From: Chondrosia reniformis
Taxonomy: Eukaryota; Porifera; Demospongiae; Chondrillida; Chondrillidae
Reading direction: 5' to 3'
Length of the DNA: 64,000 nt
Assembly (NCBI GenBank): GCA_947172415.1
Contig: OX359198.1
Location: 1,147,401-1,211,400 of the forward strand
The notes beneath the pieces are model-generated. The model saw nothing but the letters and a program-made list of their open reading frames with translations, was not told the DNA's origin and ran no database searches. Numbering within the stretch: position 1 is the stretch's first letter; each line of letters opens with the position of its first letter. A program made the translations under genes and the position numbers. Below, piece by piece: positions 38,001-56,709 of the stretch.

Positions 38001-38983
38001 TAATAATGAGTCAAGCTCCTGGGGCTAATTGATTAATTAATTTGGTCTCTTCCTTTAGAATACTCTGATCTTTCTCTTCCGATACTGTATATATTAGCCA
38101 AGAGTACGCATTATCCCAGGTACTTACTAAACGAGTTCGACTGTACCTATATACACTCTCAGATGCCTAAAATCATTAATTTAACTTCAATGCTTCCCCC
38201 CATGTTACATGGAGCCTCATGTTTTGCCATCCCTTTCTAAATGCAGCACTGCCTATAGATTAGACAAGAAATGAAAGTAGCTTACATCTTTCTCTGCAGC
38301 AACATCCAATGGTGTCCTATCAAGTGAATCCTTCTTATCAACATCAGCTCCTACTTGAAGTAGGTACTCTATAACTCTCACATGACCACTTCTTACAGCT
38401 AGATGAAGTGGAGTACCAATAATACGAGAGGAAGGGAATGGATCCTCCAAGTATGTCAATTCTTGGTTGACATTCCGACTGCTAATTGTTTTCTTTACCT
38501 GTAACATACAACCATCAATTTCTAAAACTTTTCTGCTGAATAATGCGATGATTATAACAAAACAATTAATATTATAAGACAAATAATATCATAACATAAG
38601 ACAAACCTCATCAATATCACCACTGATAATGTGGCCAAACAATCTCAGTCTAGTATCTTTTGTATGCTTACAATAGCTTGCAGATCTCAGGGTAAAGGCT
38701 AATAGTATAGCAAATCTCATTCACAACTGATACGTTAATTAGCTAAATATGATTGTGTCTACCTGTGCAGGCTAAAGTGTACATAAAAAGTAAGATGTAC
38801 TTTATGACCTAATGAGTTCAACACTGTCAACCCTTGAGTGCAATGGATATCTTATTACACATATGGATAGATTATCTTTCATTCGATCAGTTAATCAAAT
38901 CGGTATATATAGAATATGCGTACCAAATTCAGATCACCCGAAACAAGGGCGTGACGCAAGGAACGAAACAAGCTAGAGTCCAT
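32014..38983 (-). CDS. Ankyrin-Roc/COR-like GTPase with C-terminal CARD-like domain, unit B
   Basis: Exons: 38924-38983, 38607-38666, 38286-38498, 36109-36207, 35907-35966, 35629-35841, 35104-35226, 34930-34995, 32697-34865 and 32014-32514. All are open and in phase. The P-loop GASFVGKS, the DTGGQPEFQ switch II and the C-terminal CARD-like helices are unchanged from unit A. About a dozen substitutions fall in the 723-residue exon 9 (for example N to D near the Roc core, A to P and V to I in the C-terminal half), and ankyrin exon 3 has VIEYLL and DKKDSL. This copy faces the intact MCM6 across 63 bp. The intron between exons 3 and 4 holds the pogo-like elements. Both copies look functional. Confidence 0.85.
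36275..36889. mobile_element. Pogo/Tigger-like DNA transposon remnant, unit B
   Basis: Ends cagtcaaactc (36275) and gagttcaactgta (to 36889) form imperfect inverted repeats. The minus strand at about 36590-36790 reads MATSQDICHSLGLPKTTVNT then IWKKRETFKRQYE, a CENP-B-type helix-turn-helix as found at the N terminus of pogo/Tigger transposases. The frame soon ends and no DDE domain is present, so the element is dead. A second right end lies at about 38119-38145. Unit A has lost the transposase part. Confidence 0.62.
37069..37824. mobile_element. CAGTGGACTCTCC MITE, unit B
   Basis: TA-flanked terminal inverted repeats and internal fold-back as in unit A (17291-18046), with few differences. The insertion predates the duplication. 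Confidence 0.75.
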
Positions 38984-39046
38984 TTTGTTAACCACAAACA
39001 TATCACGTGACCTTACTTTGGGCGCGTTTCTCCCGCCAAAGACACT
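38984..39046. promoter_or_regulatory. Divergent MCM6/ankyrin-GTPase promoter with E-box and E2F-type sites
   Basis: The ATGs of MCM6 (39047) and the ankyrin-GTPase gene (38983, or 39001 if the upstream in-frame ATG is used) face each other. The gap holds CACGTG (39004-39009), tttgggcgcg (39017-39026) and tcccgccaaa (39031-39040). The last is the reverse complement of TTTGGCGGGA, a perfect E2F consensus. MCM genes are known E2F targets, so S-phase control of MCM6 is expected. Joint control of the divergent gene is inference. No TATA box lies in the gap. Confidence 0.78.
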
Positions 39047-46893
<7,847 letters not shown>

Positions 46894-47173
46894 CAGACAT
46901 GTCGAGTGGATAGAACACAATCTTATAACTATATAGTACAATTATTTACCTTATATCATTATTAATTGAAATGAAAACCTTAATTTACTACAGTAATTGT
47001 TTTTTGATGAAACTATCTAATCAAAATAGAACCTTTATCTGCATTCATGTATTATAAGAAAAATGTATGTGGAAAAGAGGTGAAATATGTTTATTAAATA
47101 GAATGGTGTACATGGTATATGGAGTGATCTTCAAATGAATATGAATAAGGTCATAAACAATTGGCCAAAAGTT

Positions 47174-50100
47174 CTATATTACTAATGTTGCAACACTCAT
47201 TGCTGCCATGACGATGTGGCTGAGGAAGTTTAAGTGCGACCACTTTCTCAGGGTATGCCAAATTGAGAAACCCTGTAAGTGCAAAGGTGGACAAAGTACA
47301 AGAATGGTATACCTTTGTAAGCATACATGTGCATATATTAGATAGAGTGTGTGTTATGTACGACTTTAGACAGTACCTGGTGATCAAACTCCTCCATTTC
47401 AGGGTCGCTAAGAAACATTTGACCGAGGTAGGCCAGGTTAAAGACAGCAAGACACATGAAAATCATATTAATAGCAATTACCATCAAATGATACTGCAGA
47501 ACAAGAAGATAAGCAAAACATGAAAAAATGCATGTATCCAGTATCTTCATCCAAAGCTCTCTTCAGGTTTATTTCCCCTATAGGCTCTTTTACAGAATAG
47601 GCATATAGCATGTAGGAAAATGGTATCTTAGATTTTTCATGTCACTTTTATGATAAACATAACGTGACATAAACCTGACTGCCTGCATGCACTTTCAGGA
47701 GCTTCAACAAATTTAAAAGTGAGTGGTATACTAGCGATTTTACATTTAATTTGCATACAGTCAGTTTAGATATAACAAAAATTATATCTATTATCTAATC
47801 TGAAATTTCAGAATTAATCCAATACTTGAGCAGAAAGATTGTATTACATGTTCAAATAAACAGTCGAAAGATAAATACGTAGATAGATATGTACACTATA
47901 GAGTTACAGTAAAGGAAAGTTCTTTAGCTTTGGATAGCTTGTCATGTATGTCCAGGCTTTCCCTCTGGTGGCATCAACAATATTGTAAAATCAGGTAATA
48001 TTTCATGCTTCATAAATCTGATATCTTTTAGCACCTCTCTAGTCAGGCGACTTTTTTAAAATTTACCATATAACAAGTTTCTTATAAAAATGCACTAAAT
48101 CTACAATATTGGTTGTATATATATATATTTATTATACCAATAAATTACAAAATCTAGCTTTGTATTTAATTTTTCCTTCAATTTATACACTTTCTGACAA
48201 TGTTGCCGACTGGATATAGTCAACATGAAGTATAGAAAGCCATTGTATTTGTACAATAGAGAGCCACTACGCAAGTAATTACATTGACTATAGACCTGAA
48301 CAGTAATCTAATTAAGTGTGGCTATTAATCACATATATACATTAATGTGTACATATAAAAGTGGTTTTGCAACTTAAGAGTACAAAACAAACAGCCTACA
48401 AAAATGAGTCAAAAAAGTCATAAGTTATGAGTTATTGATTTGGTTGTCCATCAGTAATCATTTTATCAACAATGTACTGTGCCTTTGTTAGACATCCAAG
48501 CAGTTCATCTCTCCCCGGAGTAGAGGAATGTAATGACAGACAAAAGAGTTTAGAAGAACTCAAGTGATCAATCACTTCGCTGGCAGAAGGAATCTTTCTT
48601 AAACTCACAGACGCCTCATTGTGAGGGGTAGACAGCGTGTGACTGTTGTTATATTGTGTCTGTGTTGTCATAGTAACCACACCTGTCGACATGGTCACAG
48701 ATGATGGCATAGGAATTTCATTCACTTGCTGATCTGACGACATCTGCTCAGCTGGTTCCGGAGACAAGGCCACAAAAGGCTGCAAGGAGGACCTCGTGTG
48801 AGCATCTTCATCATCCGAACTAGCTTCAAGTGTTGGCGTCACAACAGCATCCGATTCTTCCACGGGGTCATAGGTAGTGGCTCTTAAGGAAATGTAATTG
48901 CGCTTACAAAACGATTCCAGCCAGCCGTTTGACGCCTTAAAGTCATCCTGGCCTAACGTTTCAGCCACCGTCTTTGCCTTTAATTTTAACGTTCTACCAG
49001 TGATAGGAATTCCTTCTGCCAGTGCCTGTTTGAAGTATTCCCAAGTCTCTTGATTAACTTCTTCGTACTTGACTCTTGTCTTTAAGCGCTTCCGATAAGG
49101 ACTCCCGCCGTAGCGTTTCCATTCCTCCAGTATCAGATCTTTCTTGGCTATTATATTCTGAATCTGGCTCTTTCCACAACCGTACTTTAGCGCCAACTTT
49201 CTCTGTGGCAACTTGCTACCGTTTTCTTCTTTCATTTCATATTCTTTAATAACTTCAACTTTCTCCTTTAGCGTAAGAAACTTTGATTTCGGGGTTGTCT
49301 TAACGGGGCTAGGATTGCTCGCGTTGGGAATCATCTCCACTCGAATGATTGCCGTTTCGTCCGCCATTTTGTTGTAGAGCGGTCGTGTAAACTATGTGGT
49401 CAAGTATAGCAATTCACCTGTGACCGATATAGGCAGGTGCGCTTCGACGTATTTATACGCTTATAATGACATAGTACACAATACATTGACATTTGTACGA
49501 CAATAAATAGAGAAAATAGTGGGAAGTTCGCTAATACATCAGTTCCTTTAAATTGGGTAACTTGCCTTCTAATTGAGGATACAATAAATAGGCCGGCATC
49601 ACCCACCCATCCATCCATATGTATGGCCAATCCTCTGGAATATAATGTACCCTTTCCTAATAACCAATTTATTAGTCCTTTATTTCCATTACCTAACTCC
49701 TATGATCATTCATCCCATGTATATGCGGAGAGAAACACCCTCATTCAGTTAATTGGATCAGTGTCTGATGATTCATCAGTGATATGATGTTAACGGGATA
49801 TCCCAAATGGTTATCTATATCGCTCTCACATTAAGAAAATAATTGACAAATTTGAGGACAAGCATTATAAACCTTTGTAAGCATACGTGTGCATATACTA
49901 GATAATTCTACAGAGTTAATTAAAGGAACTTACTCTTTTGTAGCTATGACTACAATCTGGTTTACAAGGTCTATCAAGCACACAAGCTGAGAGTCTTTTA
50001 CTCAATTTGTACCTCAACACTACACAACATAAAAGACCATTATTTGCAATTATTCCTCATGAAAATATCACCTTGCAGATTGATCATTTTCAATTTTTTA

Positions 50101-53100
50101 AGCATTTAAATATGCAACTTGAAAGTCTTTTGTAGTCCAATGTTTCGACACACAAAAGTCTTCTTCGGTGACTGCTATTGATGTGAAGGTATCTTCTTTA
50201 ATAGACACATACAATTTACCAAACTGTATTTCTAGATGCTCAAAGTATCAAAAGATTGGTCTAAAGGTAAGTTTAATGCAGTTAGAAGAAATCCTCATTC
50301 TATGGGCAAACATTAATTGGAGAATGACCATAAACACATTACATAATACTGTATATTCTCATCTTTCCAGATTTAGGACTCCTAAGAAATCCTCCTGCAA
50401 TTGATGTAATATAATTAAAATTTGGAGATATATTTGAGTTGTTATTTAAAGGGAAATGCTACATCTGTCAGCAGGGACACTTTGAAATTATAGCAGTTTC
50501 ACTTTCAGCATGTACAAATATTTTTATGATCTTACCTCCTTTATAATAGGATCTTAAATGTTAAAGTTAACAAAATCATAAAAGTTAATACGTATTTGAA
50601 AATGAAAGAAGTGGACATTGATCCAGTCAAGTGGTACATCAAACCAGTAGACTACACGTATAAATGATGTTATCCGATTAATGTACGTGCATATATATAT
50701 ATACGTGTAGCAATACAAGGATGGACCCACCATTTTCAATGTATGCAAACAGTCCAATGGAGAACAACACTGCAAAGAGCTGAAGATTAAGACCCTAAAC
50801 AAGAAAAGACACATCACTTAACTTGCCTGTAGTTTGATTGTAAAAACTTGTGGTTTGATTATCACTTTGATTACTCATATTCTCATTATAGTCCATCAGG
50901 CAAGTGAGAACATATGCCAATGTATATATTGGATGTGGATTATCAAAGTGAGGTGGCCTAAAATAAGTATAGTCAGGTGAATAATACTCGAAAGAAATGC
51001 TTACTAAACAGAATACATTATTTAATGTATTACTTAATGGGGTACCTTCATCAAGTAATATGTCAGACCACAAGACCACCCATACATTAAGGCTGTTTAG
51101 CAAATGAATAAAAATGGGAGGAGTCATGTTACCATGGGAACAGAGTTACAAAACATTGAAAAAGCAAAAAAATCAGTATGGAAGGAAAATCTATGAAACA
51201 TGAAGTTGGTCATATTATAACTCTTATAAAGGTAGCATACATTTCATACACTTGCCTAGTTCAGTGTATGTTTAACCCGAATGATATAAACATGTATCTA
51301 GTTCAAAGCTCTTAATGGATTTAGTTCCCTATAGGCCTTAAATACGTACAAAGTAGACATATATAGAATGTAAGAAAATGGTATGTTAGATTATATTCAT
51401 GACTCTATAACGACTTAGCCTAGATGCGTGTATGATGAAATTATAAACATTTTGTGTTCAGATTTTGCTTGGCCATTCAATCCAGTAATGGTGAGGTTGC
51501 CTAGCAATGTCTGAAGTTAACAGAAACCCAGTGTTACTGATGAATGGTGGTATTCCACGAAAGGCTTTATAACGCTTTGGATTCGTGACATTGTTAAAGA
51601 GACTGTCTTAGGTAAGCATTGTTTTCATGGTAGTATATTTCATACACTTGCCTTGTTAAACCTGCATGATATAAACATGTATCTAGTTCAAAGCTATTAG
51701 TTCCCTATAGGTTCTTACTGGGTTTAGTTCCCTATAGGCCTAATATAAAGTAGACGTAGAATGTAAGAAAATGTTAGATTATTCATCTATTCACATCAAT
51801 CTGATAATGTAGTGATTGATCAGAAGTTGCAACTTACATGTAGCAGCGAACTGACCAAGTAAGTGGTCAGGACAGCTCCCAATGTTCCATAGTACCTTAT
51901 GGAGGGCTTGTACACATCTAAACCATATGGAGACACACATGAATAATCTAAACCATATGGAGACACACATGAATAATCTAAACCATATGGAGACACACAT
52001 GAATAATCTAAACCATATGGAGACACACATGAATAATCTAAACCATCCTCTTCATGTTGCTATGTACGTATGTGTGGTTGTCATGCAAGATTCAGGAAAC
52101 ATACAAATTGAATAGATAGAAAAAAAATTATGCTAATAAAATTGAAAAAAAAGAACAGAATATAAGAAACAAATAATCACTGGAAATGTATTACGCCAAA
52201 CCAGCCAAGTGACTGCAGTCTAATCTTGGCTGGCGGACCAAAGTCCTATATATTGCAACAGTGATCTCCTCCCAGTCATACATACATGGCCCAGTGGAGA
52301 AGAAGAAAATTAAAAGGAGAAACCTCTAGTATCCTCATCCAAAGCTCTCCCTAGGTTTAGTTCCCTATAGACCTTTACTCTGGAGTAGATGTAGTATGTA
52401 AGATTGTATTGGTTATTATGACAATTGTATCTCCATAGATTGTAATGCTTCGATATGTTGCTTGCGTGCTCACAGTTTTTCAGAAATCTATGCATGGAAA
52501 GGTTCCAACTGGTCACTACCATCCCAAGTGAACGAGGTACTTCAACATCTAAAGGTTTCACAACTCTTAACTGACCCCTAACACATAGACAATACACAAC
52601 ACATGGATAATATATAACACATGGATAATATATAACACATGGATAATACACAACACATGGATAATATATATCACATGGATAATATATCTACTGTGATAGC
52701 TAAATATGAAATGGTATACGTACCACAGAAAAATAAACTACATACATATTATTATTATTATTATTATTTATTTATTTTATTTTATTTTATTTTATCTTAT
52801 TTTTTTATTTATTTTATTATTGTTATTATTATTATTATTATCACTATTATTATGGAGGAGATTAACACACCATTGCTGTTTGGTGTGGCTGTAGCCAAGT
52901 CCACCAATACTTGAGAGCGCTTCAGAAAGGTAACTGATAAAGTAGTGACTATATCTAAATGAAGCAGCGGAACAGTAGGCCACAAACCATCTTCAATAAA
53001 AGGGAGAAGGAGAGGAGAGAGAGAAAGAGAAAGATAAAGAGGAGAAGGAGAGAGGAGAAAGGTAGAGGGGGAGGGAGAGGGAAGGTAAGGGAAAGAGGAG

Positions 53101-56100
53101 AAGGGAGAGAGGGAGAAGGTTAGGGAAAGGTAAGGGAGAAGAAGAGAGAGATGGAGAGGGACAAACAAAAAGAGGAGAAGAGAGAAGGAGAGGAGGAGAG
53201 AGAAAGAGGAGAAGGAGAGAGGGGAAAGGGAGAGGGAAAGAGAGAGAAGGGGAAGGAAAGGTAAGGCAGAGGAAGAGAATGAGGAGAAGGGAGAGGGGGA
53301 GGGAGAGGGAAGGAGAAGGAAAGGTAAGGGAAAGAGGAGAAGGGAGTGAGGGAGGGAGAGGGGAAGGAGAAGGAAAGGTAAGGGAGAAGAAGAGAGAGAT
53401 GGAGAGGGAGAAACAGAAAGAGGAGGAGAGCGAAGGAGAGAAGGAGAGAGAAAAAAGGAGACTATGTTAAAAACAACAAATAGTCACTATAAACTACAAA
53501 CTGGTTTATCTAGAAAGTAGAAATGTCTACACCTACTTGTTCCAAGTTGGAGCCAAAAAGAGGTCAGGTAGTATGCAGACCGATATGACCAGGCAGATAG
53601 TACATAGGACAAGGGAACGGACAGCATACAGTATCCAGGACAAACTCTAAAAGAAAAGGATTAACTGAGTTGAACAATGATGAACAGGATTTGGTGCACA
53701 AGAAAAGTACTAGAGTGCACACAGCACGAATTTCATTAGAGTCTTGTACACTTATCAACTCTTTCTAGTATTCGTAATATTGTCAGTGCTTAAACCGTTT
53801 CTTATAATATTCCATGGACAATACCATCTACCATTCTATCTCTTGGATGGTTCACCTTCGACTTTTTGAACATCTACAGATGCAGTTTTGTTGTTAAACT
53901 CTAGTCAGACGTTTCGATCCCGCATGGGGGTCTTCTTCAGTGCCATCCAAGAGATAAGTTTGACACAGTTAGAAGGAATCTTTATCATCTACCATTCTAA
54001 TTAAATATCTCATAGCCAATAAAAGAATTGAACTGTGACTGTCTGTTGAACAGTACATTTTGGGTCAGTTGTCCAGACTGGACATTGCAATCGATAATCA
54101 TAAAAGGCTATCGCTGCATGCATGGTGACGTCATTTTAGTGGGAAAGTTTGTTTAAATGGTAGTCACGAGTTACTAATTGCAACGTCCGGTCTGGACAAC
54201 TGTCCCAAAAAGTACTGTACAACTTACAAGTGGAGCTGGTTTGTCAAAAATCTGTTGATGTTCACTGAAGCTCAGAAAAGGTCCAAAGGTTGCAGTGAGA
54301 GGGGAGAGAGTAAAAGACATGTATTCAAAAAATGGCGGAATGACATCATCAGGGTGTCTCCTCTGGCTAGACCTTCGAGATGACCCTCTCTTCTGATGGC
54401 CTCTGCTCTCCAGCTCCTCACTCTGTGGTCCTCCCTCTCCTCTTTTTTGTGCTCTCCGACGTGGACCTTCCTTCTCAGTCCCCTTCATGCTGACCTCTGC
54501 ACTTTCAACTTTGACCTTGCTGTTATCAGTATCAAAGCTGCCTCGATCTGTGGCACTAGGATTATTACTTCCGGATGGATCATTCTTCACTTTAACACTG
54601 TCTTTCTCCTTCTGATTGACATCATGATCCGACTGATGTGAAGAGACGACCACATCCATATCAAATGCCAATGAGACTAGCTTCATGATCATCATCAACA
54701 TTGACCCTACATACATCACAAGCACATACATCACAAGCACATACACAACACACCACGTATGTACGTCACACAGCAAATACATACTATACGTCACACACAG
54801 CACATACATCACACAGCACATACATACATCACACAGCACATACATACGTCACACAGCATATACGTACATCACACAGCACATACATACTATACGTCACACA
54901 CAGCACATACGTACGTCACACAGCATATACGTACATATACAAATGTCAATCTAGCAATCTGCAAGGCTTTGAGAAATAGCTAAATTGCTGAGGATATGAA
55001 TAGAGCTCTCACCTCTAATTTCATGCCACTTGCCAGGGTCAACCATAAACAGCTCACTTCAAGACAAACAAACACGTAAACATTAATAGGCAATAAAATG
55101 TGTTAAACAATAAACATAATTTAAGACTACAGTTCATATACGTACCACAAGGCTAGAGATATTGGTAATTACTATAAGAGGAGTCCATTAGCAAACTTCC
55201 TCGTTCGTTCACATACAATAGTTATTAGGGTAAGGATTTCTTTTAACTTATCTTTTAAAATTTATTCAAACGATGTTATTCATTTTACCATAACCAGTGT
55301 GGTGATCTTTATAGAATTACATAATATATTACAATCATATACTGTATTTGTCCAAATAGAGGCCCAACCTCCCATTTCGTTCCAGTCATTTTTGATTCAG
55401 CCTCAAGTCGAGCTTGGCCCCTTATTTGGACCCAAATTCTCTTTACAAATAGCCTAGCCAACCACCGGCCTCTACATGAGACCTGGCTAATATATGGACA
55501 AATAGCCTAGCCAACCACCGGCCTCTACATGAGACCTGGCTAATATATGGACAAATAGCCCAGCCAACCACCGGCCTCTACATGAGACCCGGCTAATATA
55601 TGGACAAATAGCCCAGCCAACCACCGGCCTCTACATGAGACCTGGCTAATATATGGACAAATAGCCCAGCCAACCACCGGCCTCTACATGAGACCCGGCT
55701 AATATATGGACAAATACAGTAATCGTATTCAGGGCTGCATGCAGAACTTGGGGCCAGGGGGGAGAGGGGAGAGGGGCAAAATGAAGATTTTCAAAATTTA
55801 GGGGGGCTATGATATGTAATATTAAGCTGTTTACGAACTTCCCAAAAGTTTAGGGGGGGCATCCTATGCAGGCCTGGTATTGGATTCACCACTCACCAAA
55901 AGACGATGTACATCACAGCAAAGGCTCCGAGGAGAGGTCCCCTTTGTAGAAATGTGAAATGCAGCATCACGTAAGAGACACCTGCTAGAGTTACAAAGTA
56001 CCACATGGTACTGCCAAACTGGTGCCATAGCAACCAAGTACCGATCATACTATAGGTGACACTAAATAGCTGGCGTGGCAACAGACGAACCCCAGCTATG

Positions 56101-56531
56101 ATGCGAATAAGGACTGCTACAGCAAGGTGGACCTTTATGGAGTGAAACCCTGGAATAAGTAATTAAGTATATTCATTAATTTAGTAAAAATATTGTATAT
56201 AAGTTTATACAATATAGAAGGTCTACCAGTATATATACATGGATGGATGGAAAGATGGATGGATGCAAGTAGGGATGGATGGATGGATGGATGGATGGAT
56301 GGATGGATGGATGGATGGATGGATGGATGGATGGATGGATGATGGTAATGGTAATATATCTTGTATAGTATATATGTAGACATATTTTATGGTTTCAGTT
56401 ACTAGAGTACCCCTGAATACAAGGTTTTCAAGTCACCTCATGCGATCAGTACCTTGTTCAATGACATCAGGAACACAGAGAGAGGCAGAGTAATAAAGAT
56501 ACTGGAGGTCTGTCCACACTTCTCCCGACAT
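47174..56531 (-). CDS. PORCN: Porcupine, MBOAT O-acyltransferase for Wnt lipidation (complete)
   Basis: Twelve phase-consistent exons: 56453-56531, 55897-56149, 55013-55056, 54228-54706, 53537-53646, 52871-52990, 52474-52577, 51838-51917, 50731-50794, 49934-50019, 47377-47493 and 47174-47272, about 544 aa (human about 461). PORCN attaches palmitoleate to Wnt proteins in the ER membrane. Matches in order are [41 protein letters not shown] (the conserved MBOAT histidine, split by the exon 8/9 boundary), [17 protein letters not shown] and [12 protein letters not shown] near the C terminus. Several hydrophobic segments alternate with loops. Exon 4 carries about 100 extra charged, Ser/Arg-rich residues between SLAFDMD and FFEYMSF, where human PORCN has about 10. 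Intron 10 contains a separate gene at 48432-49367. The start ATG lies two bases after a TAA-like triplet in a good initiation context. Confidence 0.92.
48432..49367 (-). CDS. CENP-B/pogo-derived DNA-binding protein without DDE domain, nested in PORCN intron
   Basis: Uninterrupted single-exon frame of 311 aa. Residues about 28-90 ([33 protein letters not shown]) match the CENP-B N-terminal helix-turn-helix. Residues about 105-165 ([31 protein letters not shown]) match the Tc5/CENP-B second helix-turn-helix, typical of TIGD and pogo transposases. The DDE nuclease region is missing; instead there is a Ser/Thr-rich linker and a short helical C terminus ([16 protein letters not shown]). No terminal inverted repeats were seen around it. 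It is less AT-rich than its surroundings. It probably acts as a nuclear DNA-binding factor domesticated from a transposase. This is inferred; an element-internal gene with lost ends is the alternative. Confidence 0.85.
   Translation of the reverse strand: MADETAIIRVEMIPNASNPSPVKTTPKSKFLTLKEKVEVIKEYEMKEENGSKLPQRKLALKYGCGKSQIQNIIAKKDLILEEWKRYGGSPYRKRLKTRVKYEEVNQETWEYFKQALAEGIPITGRTLKLKAKTVAETLGQDDFKASNGWLESFCKRNYISLRATTYDPVEESDAVVTPTLEASSDDEDAHTRSSLQPFVALSPEPAEQMSSDQQVNEIPMPSSVTMSTGVVTMTTQTQYNNSHTLSTPHNEASVSLRKIPSASEVIDHLSSSKLFCLSLHSSTPGRDELLGCLTKAQYIVDKMITDGQPNQ
50110..50300. repeat. Fold-back repeat, family F1 member in PORCN intron
   Basis: Contains ccaatgtttcgacac, tctagatgctcaaag and the family end aagtttaatgcagttagaag. 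The arms are partly eroded. Confidence 0.6.
51916..52047. repeat. 30-bp minisatellite in PORCN intron 7
   Basis: Four and a third units of aaccatatggagacacacat plus gaataatct. The array begins at the acceptor of PORCN exon 8. Confidence 0.92.
52749..52858. repeat. (ATT)n/(TTTTA)n microsatellite in PORCN
   Basis: Simple repeat directly 3' of PORCN exon 6 on the minus strand. Confidence 0.9.
52998..53462. repeat. Polypurine tract, about 465 bp
   Basis: Almost all A/G on the plus strand (gagaaggagagagg-type repeats). It fills the PORCN intron between exons 5 and 6, so the transcribed strand is pyrimidine-rich in the RNA. Confidence 0.95.
53839..53990. repeat. Fold-back repeat, family F1 member in PORCN intron 4
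   Basis: tctcttggatggt and gccatccaagaga pair at the ends. The interior has cagacgtttcgatcccg and the tail aagtttgacacagttagaag. Confidence 0.7.
54712..54945. repeat. Degenerate cacagcacatacat repeat in PORCN intron 3
   Basis: Roughly 20-30-bp units of cacacagcacatacatac, reading as low-complexity frames on the plus strand. Confidence 0.88.
55340..55721. mobile_element. MITE carrying an internal 53-bp minisatellite
   Basis: Ends tactgtatttgtccaaata and tatggacaaatacagta are inverted repeats with TA-type flanks. Between them are about five 53-bp units containing agccaaccaccggcctctac. Lies in PORCN intron 2. Confidence 0.8.
55731..55880. mobile_element. CAGGGCTGCAT element, copy 1
   Basis: Ends cagggctgcat and atgcaggcctg are inverted. 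The interior has G-runs and aagattttcaaaattta. A second copy with inverted interior lies at 60755-60905. Confidence 0.65.
56236..56342. repeat. (ATGG)n microsatellite
   Basis: Tetranucleotide run in PORCN intron 1; it reads as poly-HPSI on the minus strand. Confidence 0.97.
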
Positions 56532-56622
56532 TTAGCACTGTACACGAATCTAACAACACAAACAAAATACAACCTTTTTATTTATTAACAATATGTTCAT
56601 AATAGTCTGTCTATCCAGTCGA

Positions 56623-56662
56623 TCCAAGCTAGAAAGCTAAAATCTTAGCTTTCTAGCTTGGA
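56623..56662. promoter_or_regulatory. Perfect 17-bp hairpin upstream of PORCN
   Basis: tccaagctagaaagcta pairs exactly with tagctttctagcttgga across a 6-nt loop. It lies about 90 bp upstream of the PORCN start and 48 bp before the plus-strand frame at 56710. Regulatory role is a guess. Confidence 0.5.
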
Positions 56663-56709
56663 TTGGTTATTACGCGAAGTAGAGTAATGATTTATTCTTT
56701 CGCGATAAC

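Noticed and set aside
52809-53470. Low-complexity Arg/Glu or Ser/Leu/Pro frames
   Set aside because: They are translations of the polypurine tract; PORCN exon 6 is the only coding part here.
56135-56383. HPSI-repeat protein
   Set aside because: Translation of an (ATGG)n microsatellite in PORCN intron 1.
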